In this document: one piece after another, positions 7,829-15,790 of the stretch
Numbering within the stretch: the first letter of the stretch is position 1
Layout of the letters: each line of letters starts with the position of its first letter
Assembly (NCBI GenBank): GCA_031550975.1
Contig: JAVBOC010000016.1
Coordinates: 17,584-81,583, forward strand
DNA: 64,000 nucleotides
Origin: UBA947 sp031550975
GTDB lineage: Bacteria > Cyanobacteriota > Vampirovibrionia > Gastranaerophilales > Gastranaerophilaceae
Reading direction: 5' to 3'
Made by a program: the position numbers and the translations under genes
Notes under the pieces: generated by a model
The model's input: the letters and a program-made list of their open reading frames with translations, nothing else
What the model was told of the DNA's origin: nothing
The model's database searches: none

Positions 7829-10800
7829 CTAATCTCGCAGCTTTATACCCGTAACTTTGGTAATCCCTTTCTCTTTTTGAGTAACGCCAATAGTCCTATT
7901 TGCTGATTCTATCATAGGTTTACGGTGGCTAACTACTATAAATTGCGTATCTTTTGCCTGATTTTGCACCATTTGTGCTATACGTTCAACGTTCATCGTA
8001 TCAAGGTTTGCGTCAACTTCGTCAAATGCATAGAACGGTGACGGCATATATTTTTGAATCGCAAACACAAAAGCAAGTGCGGTGAGCGATTTTTCCCCGC
8101 CTGACATACTTTCTAAACGCTGCAATTTCTTGTCGCGCGGCTGGGCTTCAATGGTCATACCGCCTGCAAGCGGATCATCAGGGTTTTCGAGTTTCAATTC
8201 GCCTTCACCTTCAGACAACTGGTGGAAAACTTCCTTGAAATTTTGATTGATATTGTTGTAAGTTTTCATGAAAGTTTCTTTTTTCAATTGCTCGTAGCCT
8301 TGCATTCTGCCCAAAATTTCTTTGCGCTCTTTGCTAAGGGTTTCAATCTGTTCTTTGAGTTCGTTCTGGCGTTTTAGAACCTCGTCATAAGCCGCTAGGG
8401 CGCGCATGTTAACGTCGCCAAGTTCGTCCATCCGTCTTTCTAAACGCTGGATTTTAGCGGTAATTTCTTCAATAGAAATAGTTACAGGCTCAAGTTTCTC
8501 GATTTCGACGCCGTTGTCTTCAAGATCTTTTTGCGCTGTTTCTAATTGCGGCTCAAGCTCGCGGCGGCGCGATTTGAACGACTCAATCTGTTCCGCGATA
8601 CGATCAATATCTGCGATACGGATATGTTTTTGCTTTTCTAATTCCATCAAATCCGCGTTAATCTCGTCGCGCTCTTTTAAGAGTTTGCCAAGTTTAACTT
8701 CAATCTCGTCAATCTGTTTTTGAAGCCCTTCAAGCTGCTTGTCAAGTTCAACGATTTCTGCTTTGAAGCGAACTTTGTCCTCCTCAAGCTTCACGTTATT
8801 GCCTTGAATATTAGCGATTTCTTCATTCTTCGTCTCGATAAGGTTTTTGTGGAACTCAATTTGACGCTCTAATTCATTCTTATCGTTGTTCGCATTCATC
8901 AAGTTGGTTTGAAGACGCTTGATTTCAAATTCAACCCCTTCGGTTTTTTCTTTGAGGTCTTTCAAATCCTGGTCCTGCAAGAGTTTTTCGACTTCTGCAA
9001 TTTGTTCCTGAACAAGTGCCATTTCGTTGAAGATTTTGATATTTTGCTCTTCAAGCTTATCTAATTTCTTGTTAAATTCAGCGATTTGCGGCTCAGCAGT
9101 CTTGATAAATTCATTGCGTTCTTGAAGGATGCTCTCGCTGTTTTCAAAAGTGCGGTTCATGTTATCAAGTTCAACACGTGCTTTTGAAAGCTCGGTTGTA
9201 GCGTTAGAAAAATCGCTGCGAACGGTCTCTAACTTCTTCTCAAGCTCTGTTTTTTTGCTTTCTAGAGTGGATAATTTCCCTTCCATTTCGGTCAAACGTT
9301 CACGGTAGTTGTTTAATTCGTTGTCATCATTTTGGCTGAAACTCAAGCCTGATTTGCGCATTGAACCACCCGTCATAGAGCCGGATTTTTCAAAAATTTC
9401 ACCTTGCAGCGTTACCATTCTGTGTCTGCCAATGAGTTTTTTCGCGCTCTCCATGTCCTCTACGACAAGCGTTTCGCCCACCGCGTAATAAAACGCGTTC
9501 AAGTATTCAGCGTCGAAATCCACCAAATTAATCGCATAATCAATGACGCCCTTTTCTTTTGGCAGCGACAATTTAGAAGGTGCGTTTTTCATTTTGTTCA
9601 ATGGAATAAACGTTGCACGACCCGCGCCGGATGATTTTAACTGCTCAATTGCTACAGACGCTATGTGTTCATCATCCACGACAACGTGTGCCATACGCCC
9701 GCCAAACGCGACTTCCAGCGCTGTTGCATATTCTTTATTAACCGTTCCGAGTTGTACCAGCGGTGCATGAACGCCTTTTAATTTCGCGCTCATAATTGTA
9801 TCAATCGCACGGCCGAAATTCGCGTCCTCACTGGCTTGTTTGCGCGCTTCCATTGAAGAAATCTTGCGGTAAGCCGTCTGGACGTTATAATTTAAGTCGT
9901 TAATTTCGTTTTTTGTCGTATCAAGACTGTGCAGGGTATTTGCCTGGACAAGTTTAAAGTCCTCTAATTCTTGCTGTAATTGCGAAACAAGTGTCTTTTT
10001 CAAGTCGTAGTCTGACGCGAAATTTGCCTTTAAAGTGTTTAATTCTTCAACTTTTGCGCGGGCAGAATCAAGCTCGTTCTGCAAGGTTTTGAGCTCACTT
10101 TCAAGCGGCAACCTATCTTTTAAAAGCTGATTTTCCTTGTCCTGCAACGTTTCTAAGTCTTTGCGAAGCTTAGCACGTTTTTCGATATGCTGATCAGCAG
10201 TCGCGTTTAAGCCAGTCATATCTTGCAAAATTTTGTTTAACTCAGCCTCTTTTTCTTTGATGCCGACTTCAATTTTTGCGATATCGTCGTTTTTGAGTTG
10301 GATTTTTAGTTTGAAATCTTCGATTTTCTTCTCGAAACCTTCAATCCCGTTTTTCGCATTCTCAACTGAACGCAAGCCATCATGAATTTGCTTGTCAGCG
10401 TAATTTGAAGCATTATTTTTGCGATCAATTTCGCCCTTGATTGCTTCTTCTTGCTTTTTTAATTCAATCTGCTGTTCTTCGCCCTGCTCCCTGACAGTCG
10501 CAGAAACCTCCTCATACTTCTTCTTAATTAAGGATAGACGCTCATCCAAATCTTTGTTTTTGAGTTCTTCTTCTTTTTTCTTTTTGCCAAATTCTAAAAT
10601 ATTAGCGTGAGCCTGCTCTAAATTACGTTTCAAGTCAAAGAAACGCACGGTGTTAACCTGAGACTCAAGCGAAGATTTTTCTTCGCGAAGCTTCTGGTAT
10701 TTTAAAGCGACTTCGCGCTCTTCTTTAAGCTGTTCAAGCCTTATATCAACTTCGTTTAGGATAACCTGCGACTTTTCAACGCGCTGTTCAACAGTTGTAA

Positions 10801-11323
10801 GTTCGTTAGTTGCCTGCTCTATCCGGCGGTCAAAATCAGCGATTCCGGCAATCTCGTCGATAATTTTACGGCGGTTCTTCGCAGAACAATTGGTAATACC
10901 CATAACATCGCCCTGCATCATGACGTTGTAACTGTTAGGGGTCACGTTAAATTCTTCTAATACTGCATGGATGTTAGATAGAGTCGTAACACTGTCGTTC
11001 AAATAATATGTGCTGGCATAACCCTGATTGGTTTTGCGGATTTTACGTCCAATAGTCAAATCCTGGCCGCTTTCTAAGCCGCCAAAAGTTACTTTAACCA
11101 ACGCATCGTTACGTTTTGTGTAAGTGGAAATGAAATGTGACAAATTTTCAGCACGAAGTTCACCCGCGTTAGCCAAGCCAAGCGCGAACAAAATGCTGTC
11201 TATGATATTGCTTTTCCCCGAACCGTTTGGCCCGGAAACCGTCGTAAACCCTTTGAGCAAAGGTATTTCCGACTTATTGGCAAATGATTTAAAGTTGTCT
11301 ATTTCCAGTTGCTTAATATACAC
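7829..11323 (-). CDS. smc: Chromosome partition protein SMC
   Basis: SMC ATPase, 1164 aa, the normal size. It compacts and separates sister chromosomes with ScpA and ScpB, which follow in the same operon. Walker A GPNGSGKSNIID (about residues 31-42), long coiled coil, hinge around residues 505-650 (with GVHAPLVQLG and GGRMAHVVVDD), returning coiled coil, then the ABC signature SGGEKSLTALAF and Walker B FYAFDEVDANLD near the C-terminus, and the D-loop and switch His (VVSHRKPM). GTG at 11323 is the start, preceded by GGGGAA at good distance. The many antisense frames inside come from coiled-coil codon bias and are not genes. Confidence 0.98.
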   Translation of the reverse strand: MYIKQLEIDNFKSFANKSEIPLLKGFTTVSGPNGSGKSNIIDSILFALGLANAGELRAENLSHFISTYTKRNDALVKVTFGGLESGQDLTIGRKIRKTNQGYASTYYLNDSVTTLSNIHAVLEEFNVTPNSYNVMMQGDVMGITNCSAKNRRKIIDEIAGIADFDRRIEQATNELTTVEQRVEKSQVILNEVDIRLEQLKEEREVALKYQKLREEKSSLESQVNTVRFFDLKRNLEQAHANILEFGKKKKEEELKNKDLDERLSLIKKKYEEVSATVREQGEEQQIELKKQEEAIKGEIDRKNNASNYADKQIHDGLRSVENAKNGIEGFEKKIEDFKLKIQLKNDDIAKIEVGIKEKEAELNKILQDMTGLNATADQHIEKRAKLRKDLETLQDKENQLLKDRLPLESELKTLQNELDSARAKVEELNTLKANFASDYDLKKTLVSQLQQELEDFKLVQANTLHSLDTTKNEINDLNYNVQTAYRKISSMEARKQASEDANFGRAIDTIMSAKLKGVHAPLVQLGTVNKEYATALEVAFGGRMAHVVVDDEHIASVAIEQLKSSGAGRATFIPLNKMKNAPSKLSLPKEKGVIDYAINLVDFDAEYLNAFYYAVGETLVVEDMESAKKLIGRHRMVTLQGEIFEKSGSMTGGSMRKSGLSFSQNDDNELNNYRERLTEMEGKLSTLESKKTELEKKLETVRSDFSNATTELSKARVELDNMNRTFENSESILQERNEFIKTAEPQIAEFNKKLDKLEEQNIKIFNEMALVQEQIAEVEKLLQDQDLKDLKEKTEGVEFEIKRLQTNLMNANNDKNELERQIEFHKNLIETKNEEIANIQGNNVKLEEDKVRFKAEIVELDKQLEGLQKQIDEIEVKLGKLLKERDEINADLMELEKQKHIRIADIDRIAEQIESFKSRRRELEPQLETAQKDLEDNGVEIEKLEPVTISIEEITAKIQRLERRMDELGDVNMRALAAYDEVLKRQNELKEQIETLSKERKEILGRMQGYEQLKKETFMKTYNNINQNFKEVFHQLSEGEGELKLENPDDPLAGGMTIEAQPRDKKLQRLESMSGGEKSLTALAFVFAIQKYMPSPFYAFDEVDANLDTMNVERIAQMVQNQAKDTQFIVVSHRKPMIESANRTIGVTQKEKGITKVTGIKLRD

Positions 11324-11396
11324 AAATCTTCCCCATGATAGTCTTAAAACTATGATATCAGGAAGTTACGAGCATGTCAAAATGTTAATAAAAGGC

Positions 11397-11438
11397 AAAA
11401 AAATATCCCCAACTTTATTCAAGATTGGAGATATTTTT
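11397..11438. terminator. Intrinsic terminator after the phosphorylase gene
   Basis: Inverted repeat AAATATC-x-CCAA ... TTGG-x-GATATTT of about 12 bp with A/T runs on both sides, between the phosphorylase stop and the upstream region of smc. On the minus strand a T-run follows, so it ends the phosphorylase transcript. Confidence 0.8.
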
Positions 11439-11455
11439 GTATAACCTAAAATATT

Positions 11456-13147
11456 CTATTTGATGTTACTGAAGGTCCAAGCATCGAAGGTCGGAGTTTC
11501 AGAAATTTTCATTTCTTTTTTCTCTGTACCTGCGGTTGAATCGTCGTGAGCGATTGGCTTGTAGAGTCTGTTGTAGTATTCAATAACCATACGATCAGAG
11601 TTGAAGTATGCTTCAAACGTTCTGATAGCCTGACGCATCAATCGCGCCCATTCAGTTTTGTTTTCATAGTATGTCGGAATAATTTCTTTTTCAATTATTT
11701 CCATAACGCAATCGTGGTCTTTCCAGTGACGTTCTTCCCACGGCATTTCATCGTCCAATCCCGGATATTCAACAGTGTAACCGTTAATACAGTTGAAAGT
11801 ACCCTCAACTGTCCAACCGTCAAAGATAGACAGGTGAAGCGCGCCGTTAGCGTTTGCTGACATACCTGAAGTACCTGATGCCTCAAATGGTCTTAATGGC
11901 GTGTTCAACCAGATATCAGAACCGCGTTTTAGCATGCCGCTCAATTGAAGTTCATAACCAGGAAGAACAACAACGTTTTTCAAAGTATGCGAACGATTTA
12001 ACAATTTATTAAACATTTCTTTACCCATAACGTCATCCGGGTGGAATTTGCCGGCAAAAATGATTTGGACTTTGTTTTCGTTTAACAATTTTTCAATTCT
12101 GTCTTTGTCCATCAAAATAAGCCATGCACGTTTGTAATCCGCAAATCTTCTTGCCCATGTGATGGTTAAAACATCCGGATCAAAGCGTTTTCCGGCAACG
12201 TTTGCGATGTATTCAAATAATTCTGCTTTCATTTCGCGCTTAACGCCAAGCAAGTCTTCGGCAGTTTTCGCTTCTTTAATACGTTTATCTTGCCAGTATT
12301 GGAGGTTTACAGCGTTGGTAATCGCGCGGATCGGGCATCTGCCTTCAACCCATTCCCACATTTTGTTTGCAACGAGTCCGTGTAATTGCGAAACTGCGTT
12401 TGCAATACGGCTCATTCTTAAAGCAGCAACGGTTAGAGAGAAGTTCTCTCCGCCGAGTTCAACAGCTGTTTCTCTTGAAACACCCGAGAAGAATCCGCCT
12501 TCAAGCAATGTATCAACCCAGTGAACTTCGTTTCCGGCAGCAACCGGCGTGTGAGTTGTAAATACGGTACGCTTTTTAACTTCTTCAAGATTGCCTTTGT
12601 ATTGAGTTAACAACTCAAACGCCGCAGGTAATGCGTGGCCTTCGTTCATGTGGATCACGTCAAATTTGTAACCGATTTGTTGAAGTATTCTTACCCCGGC
12701 AACCCCAAGGACGGTTTCTTGCGCGATTCTGATTTTTTCATCGCCGTCATAGAGCTTGTGCGAAATGCTTTTTGCCCAGTCGCTGTTTCCTTCAATATCA
12801 GTTGTTAAAAGATAAACAGGGCATGTTCCGTACAAATCAGGCTCAACAAGAAGCGCCTTAACTTTAACTTTTTCGCCAAAGATTTGGACTTCGGTCGAAG
12901 CTTTGGCATCGGTTAAAAAGTCATAGTATTTTCTGATGTAAGCCACATCAACCTGGCCGTCTTCACCGATACGTTGGTCGTAGTACCCGTAAGACCAGAG
13001 CATGGTTACACCGACGATTGGCAATTGCAGATAGCCCGCTGAGAGCATGTGTGAACCTGCTAAGAAACCAAGGCCGCCTGAGTAAGTGCTCAGCGACTGG
13101 TCCATCCCAATCTCCATAGAAAAATACGCTACATTTGGTAATGACAT
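11456..13147 (-). CDS. Alpha-glucan phosphorylase family protein (GT35-like) with Ser at the usual PLP lysine
   Basis: 563 aa, of the short alpha-glucan phosphorylase type that removes glucose-1-phosphate from storage glucans. Family blocks: VAYFSMEIG and YSGGLGFLAGSH at the N-terminus, HMNEGHALPA (about 169-178), FTTHTPVAAGNE, ARRFADYKRAWLI, IIFAGKFHP, and SGTSGMSANANGALHLSI near residues 425-442. In glycogen phosphorylases the residue after Met in this last block is the Lys that holds pyridoxal phosphate; here residue 430 is Ser (codon TCA). The enzyme may therefore not be a PLP phosphorylase, or may belong to a Ser subgroup. The start has AAGGAAGG five bases before ATG. It is a single gene with its own terminator. 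Confidence 0.86.
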   Translation of the reverse strand: MSLPNVAYFSMEIGMDQSLSTYSGGLGFLAGSHMLSAGYLQLPIVGVTMLWSYGYYDQRIGEDGQVDVAYIRKYYDFLTDAKASTEVQIFGEKVKVKALLVEPDLYGTCPVYLLTTDIEGNSDWAKSISHKLYDGDEKIRIAQETVLGVAGVRILQQIGYKFDVIHMNEGHALPAAFELLTQYKGNLEEVKKRTVFTTHTPVAAGNEVHWVDTLLEGGFFSGVSRETAVELGGENFSLTVAALRMSRIANAVSQLHGLVANKMWEWVEGRCPIRAITNAVNLQYWQDKRIKEAKTAEDLLGVKREMKAELFEYIANVAGKRFDPDVLTITWARRFADYKRAWLILMDKDRIEKLLNENKVQIIFAGKFHPDDVMGKEMFNKLLNRSHTLKNVVVLPGYELQLSGMLKRGSDIWLNTPLRPFEASGTSGMSANANGALHLSIFDGWTVEGTFNCINGYTVEYPGLDDEMPWEERHWKDHDCVMEIIEKEIIPTYYENKTEWARLMRQAIRTFEAYFNSDRMVIEYYNRLYKPIAHDDSTAGTEKKEMKISETPTFDAWTFSNIK

Positions 13148-13215
13148 ATTAACCTTCCTTTATATAATAAAATTATTGTGTTCAAACTTTACTGTTTCAT
13201 AATAGCATAAAAATT

Positions 13216-14397
13216 TCAATTGGCCATTTTCTTAACAAATTCTTCCAAAACAATCTTGACGTGAGAGTAGTTTAATCCGCCTTGAAGGTATGCAGCGTAA
13301 GGTTTGCGCAAAGGCCCGTCGGCTGAAAGTTCAATTGTTGAGCCTTCAATAAAAGTGCCGCCCGCCATGATTACCTTATCTTCGTAGCCCGGTACGTCAT
13401 CGGGAATTGGTGTAACATGGGAGTTTACCGGGGAAAACTCCTGAATTGTTTTGCAAAACGCTTCAAGCGGTTCGGGTTTGCCGAAGGTTATTGTTTGAAT
13501 AATATCTGTCCGCGGTTCGTTTGAAGCTGGAGTTGAAGTAAACCCCATTTCTTCAAAACCTTTTGCCGCCAAAACAGCGCCCTTAACGGCGTCAGCAACG
13601 ATTGACGGCGCCATAAATAATCCTTGGAATAATAATCTGTGCTGATTAAACATCGCCCCGCCTTCGGCTCCGATCCCCGGTGCTGTGAGACGAATTGCCG
13701 CGTTTTCCACCAAGTCTTCGCGTCCTGCGATGTAACCGCCTGCCTCAACTATTCCCCCGCCGGGGTTTTTTATAAGCGAGCCTGCAATTAAGTCAGCGCC
13801 GACTTCAAGCGGTTCTTTATCTTCGGTGAATTCGCCGTAACAGTTGTCAACAAAGCAGATACAGTTTGGGTTTTTGGATTTAACTGTTTTGCAAATCCGT
13901 TCAATATCTGAGATTGAGAGCGATTTGCGCAATGAATATCCGCGTGAGCGCTGGATTAGAACCATTTTTACGCTGGCATCGATTGTTTTTTCTAACAAGT
14001 CAAAATCAACATCCATCTCATTTTTTAGCGGGATTTCGTCGTAAAGAATTCCCTCAGAGCCCTTTATTACGGTCTGCATAGTGTCATAAGGCGCTCCTGC
14101 AACGGAAATTAGTTTGTCGCCGTGTTTTAAATTCCCCAGCATTGCGCAAGCCAGTGTGTGAGTCCCGGAGACAAAATGTATGCGCACAAGCGCTTTTTCT
14201 GCCTTAAAGGTGTCAGCAAAAACCGCGTCTAATTTTTCACGACCCACGTCATCGTGGCCGTAGCCGCTTACCGTATAAAAGTGTTCCGGCGAAATGCGGT
14301 TTTCAATAAACGCGCGCAAGACCTTTTTTTGGTTTATATCGCGAATTTCTTCAATGCGTTCAAATTCTCTCGTTAATTTTCTCTCAATCTCTTTCAT
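13216..14397 (-). CDS. Methionine gamma-lyase-like / aluminium-resistance PLP enzyme
   Basis: 393 aa, PLP-dependent fold type I protein of the Met_gamma_lyase family (PF06838, sometimes called aluminium resistance protein). Seen: SGYGHDDVGREKLD, the cofactor-binding HFVSGTHTLACA block, the Asp of CFVDNCYGEF, the presumed Schiff-base Lys in AGSLIKNPGGGI, and the late PDDVPGYEDKVIMAGGTFI block. It may cleave a sulfur amino acid, but family members are poorly characterised. It lies 68 bases upstream of the phosphorylase gene on the same strand. No clear ribosome site was found; TATTAT overlaps the bases just before ATG 14397. Confidence 0.85.
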   Translation of the reverse strand: MKEIERKLTREFERIEEIRDINQKKVLRAFIENRISPEHFYTVSGYGHDDVGREKLDAVFADTFKAEKALVRIHFVSGTHTLACAMLGNLKHGDKLISVAGAPYDTMQTVIKGSEGILYDEIPLKNEMDVDFDLLEKTIDASVKMVLIQRSRGYSLRKSLSISDIERICKTVKSKNPNCICFVDNCYGEFTEDKEPLEVGADLIAGSLIKNPGGGIVEAGGYIAGREDLVENAAIRLTAPGIGAEGGAMFNQHRLLFQGLFMAPSIVADAVKGAVLAAKGFEEMGFTSTPASNEPRTDIIQTITFGKPEPLEAFCKTIQEFSPVNSHVTPIPDDVPGYEDKVIMAGGTFIEGSTIELSADGPLRKPYAAYLQGGLNYSHVKIVLEEFVKKMAN

Positions 14398-14409
14398 TAT
14401 AATAGGTTT

Positions 14410-14443
14410 GCCCCCTCACCCTGCCCTCTCCCATTGGGAGAGG
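14410..14443. repeat. Dispersed palindromic repeat (CCTCACCC...CCCTCTCCC type)
   Basis: CCCTCTCCC-att-GGGAGAGG hairpin preceded by CCCTCACCCTG. A related copy lies at 49648-49718 before rnpA. This kind of short repetitive palindrome is found in many bacterial genomes. Confidence 0.6.
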
Positions 14444-14471
14444 AGAAGTTATTATTTGTTGTTTTGTTTGC

Positions 14472-14503
14472 CTAGTCACTGAGTCACTTAGCGACTTAGT
14501 GAC
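14472..14503. repeat. Short tandem repeat, four degenerate octamers
   Basis: Four consecutive 8-mers (CTAGTCAC, TGAGTCAC, TTAGCGAC, TTAGTGAC) in the gap between the PLP enzyme and the VWA gene. Read on the other strand they contain the CTAAG core that also appears in the octamers at 14626. Confidence 0.7.
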
Positions 14504-14577
14504 TTTATATTATTGCAAAGTAGGCTAATAGTAAATAGTAGGTTGAAAAAAATGTATTGTGAAAGATAAATGCTTAT

Positions 14578-15312
14578 ATGAAAAGAATTTCTTTTATTAT
14601 ATTAATATTACTTTTGTTTGTCGCTAAGCCTCTAAGCCTCAAAGCCTCAAAGCCTCCGTATGACGTTCATAGAGGTGGCGGGTATATCCCAAACATGAAC
14701 GAACAGGAGAGAATTTTGTTTATTCTTGATTTTTCAGGAAGCATGACAGAAAGACTAGATGGCGTACCAAAGTATGAATTGATGTTAAAAACAATGCGCG
14801 AAATTTTGCCCAAAATCAACCCGAACACTTCGGTCGGACTGCGGGTTTATGGTCATAAGCTTGCCATAACTCCTTTTGACGCCTGCCGTTCGTCAAGTCT
14901 GGTGTCGCCTGTTGTGCCAAATGGCGGCATGGGTGTGCAGACTGCGTTGGGACAACTTAAACCGCGCGGGATGACTCCTATCACTTTTTCGCTAAAACAG
15001 GCAATACAAAATGATTTTGTCGGTTTTAGCGGCAAAAAGCATATAATTTTGCTTACTGATGGCGGTGAAAACTGCGACGAAAGTCCGTGCAAATACGCTA
15101 TGGAATTGGTTACCTATCGCAAAGATGTTTCAATTGATGTTATCGCTTTTAATGTTGATAACGCGGAGGATTTGGCACAATTGGAGTGCGCGGCACTGGT
15201 TACGAGCGGAAAATTCCACACCGCAAACACAGCTGCTGAACTGGCCAGAGGCTTAAATAATTCCGTCAACCCGCAAAAACACGTCGAAGCGTGGATTATG
15301 CCTAATCCGTAA
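14578..15312 (+). CDS. Secreted von Willebrand factor A domain protein
   Basis: 244 aa. A signal peptide (about residues 1-24, hydrophobic core IILILLLFVA) precedes a VWA domain. The metal-ion adhesion site is visible: LDFSGSMTE (Asp-x-Ser-x-Ser, about residues 50-58), a threonine in GMTPITFSL, and LLTDGGENCD. Such domains bind protein partners or the envelope through a divalent ion. The sequence after the signal core (KPLSLKASKPP) is encoded by a four-copy octamer tandem repeat. No strong ribosome site precedes ATG 14578. The last 11 bases overlap tail-to-tail with the gene at 15302. Confidence 0.88.
   Translation: MKRISFIILILLLFVAKPLSLKASKPPYDVHRGGGYIPNMNEQERILFILDFSGSMTERLDGVPKYELMLKTMREILPKINPNTSVGLRVYGHKLAITPFDACRSSSLVSPVVPNGGMGVQTALGQLKPRGMTPITFSLKQAIQNDFVGFSGKKHIILLTDGGENCDESPCKYAMELVTYRKDVSIDVIAFNVDNAEDLAQLECAALVTSGKFHTANTAAELARGLNNSVNPQKHVEAWIMPNP
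14626..14657. repeat. Tandem octamer repeat inside the VWA signal peptide region
   Basis: Four copies of AAGCCTC plus one variable base (T, A, A, C). It is read through as KPLSLKASKPP just after the hydrophobic core. Confidence 0.85.
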
Positions 15313-15649
15313 AGATGGTGGTAACAGAATTTTTTGGTGAGTCGGATGCTGTTTTAAGCCCTTTAGTAAATGTGTCGAAAGAGAGATTATTGAATTCAAA
15401 AGGCGTACCATCTTTCAGTGTAATGCGAGTCCCTTCATAATAAGGACGATCCAAACCCAATAAAGACTCAAGAAATTTCATAATTTTGCCATCATTATTC
15501 CAAGGCATTGATTCAGCAGTTGAAATATCTTTTAATTTAATAAATGTGTTGTCAATAAGTCTATCAACGTGCTTTTCAGGAACTTCAGTAATATTAATCC
15601 ACCTTGCGTTAAAATTTGGTTGTGTTGATTGGATGTTGTTAATTCTCAT
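15302..15649 (-). CDS. Small hypothetical protein, lineage-type N-terminus
   Basis: 115 aa, function not recognised. It begins MRINNIQSTQPNFNARWINI, the same style of start (Met-x-Ile, polar stretch, N-F) as other short proteins in this window, notably 4419 and 50626. No signal peptide or membrane segment. AAGGGGAA precedes ATG 15649 at a suitable distance. It overlaps the VWA gene by 11 bases at the 3' ends. The upstream gap holds a TGTCAT-type palindrome. Confidence 0.65.
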   Translation of the reverse strand: MRINNIQSTQPNFNARWINITEVPEKHVDRLIDNTFIKLKDISTAESMPWNNDGKIMKFLESLLGLDRPYYEGTRITLKDGTPFEFNNLSFDTFTKGLKTASDSPKNSVTTIFTD

Positions 15650-15748
15650 AAATAATTCCCCTTATCTTTATATATAATCGTAATGGTACATGTAAATTTT
15701 ATAATTTACTATCATAACTTATAAAGTTTAACATAGGTTTACAATATT

Positions 15749-15779
15749 TTGTCATTCCGAACTTGTTTCAGGATGACAA
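15749..15779. repeat. Dispersed TGTCAT palindrome, short copy
   Basis: TTGTCATTCCGAAC...TTTCAGGATGACAA, near-perfect inverted repeat of about 31 bases in an intergenic gap. Same family as the copies at 31141, 33763 and 43108. Confidence 0.75.
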
Positions 15780-15790
15780 TATAGAATGGA

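Noticed and set aside
8406..10610. Several plus-strand ORFs of 60-105 aa inside smc
   Set aside because: Antisense shadows of coiled-coil coding; no ribosome sites and low-complexity Ser-rich translation.
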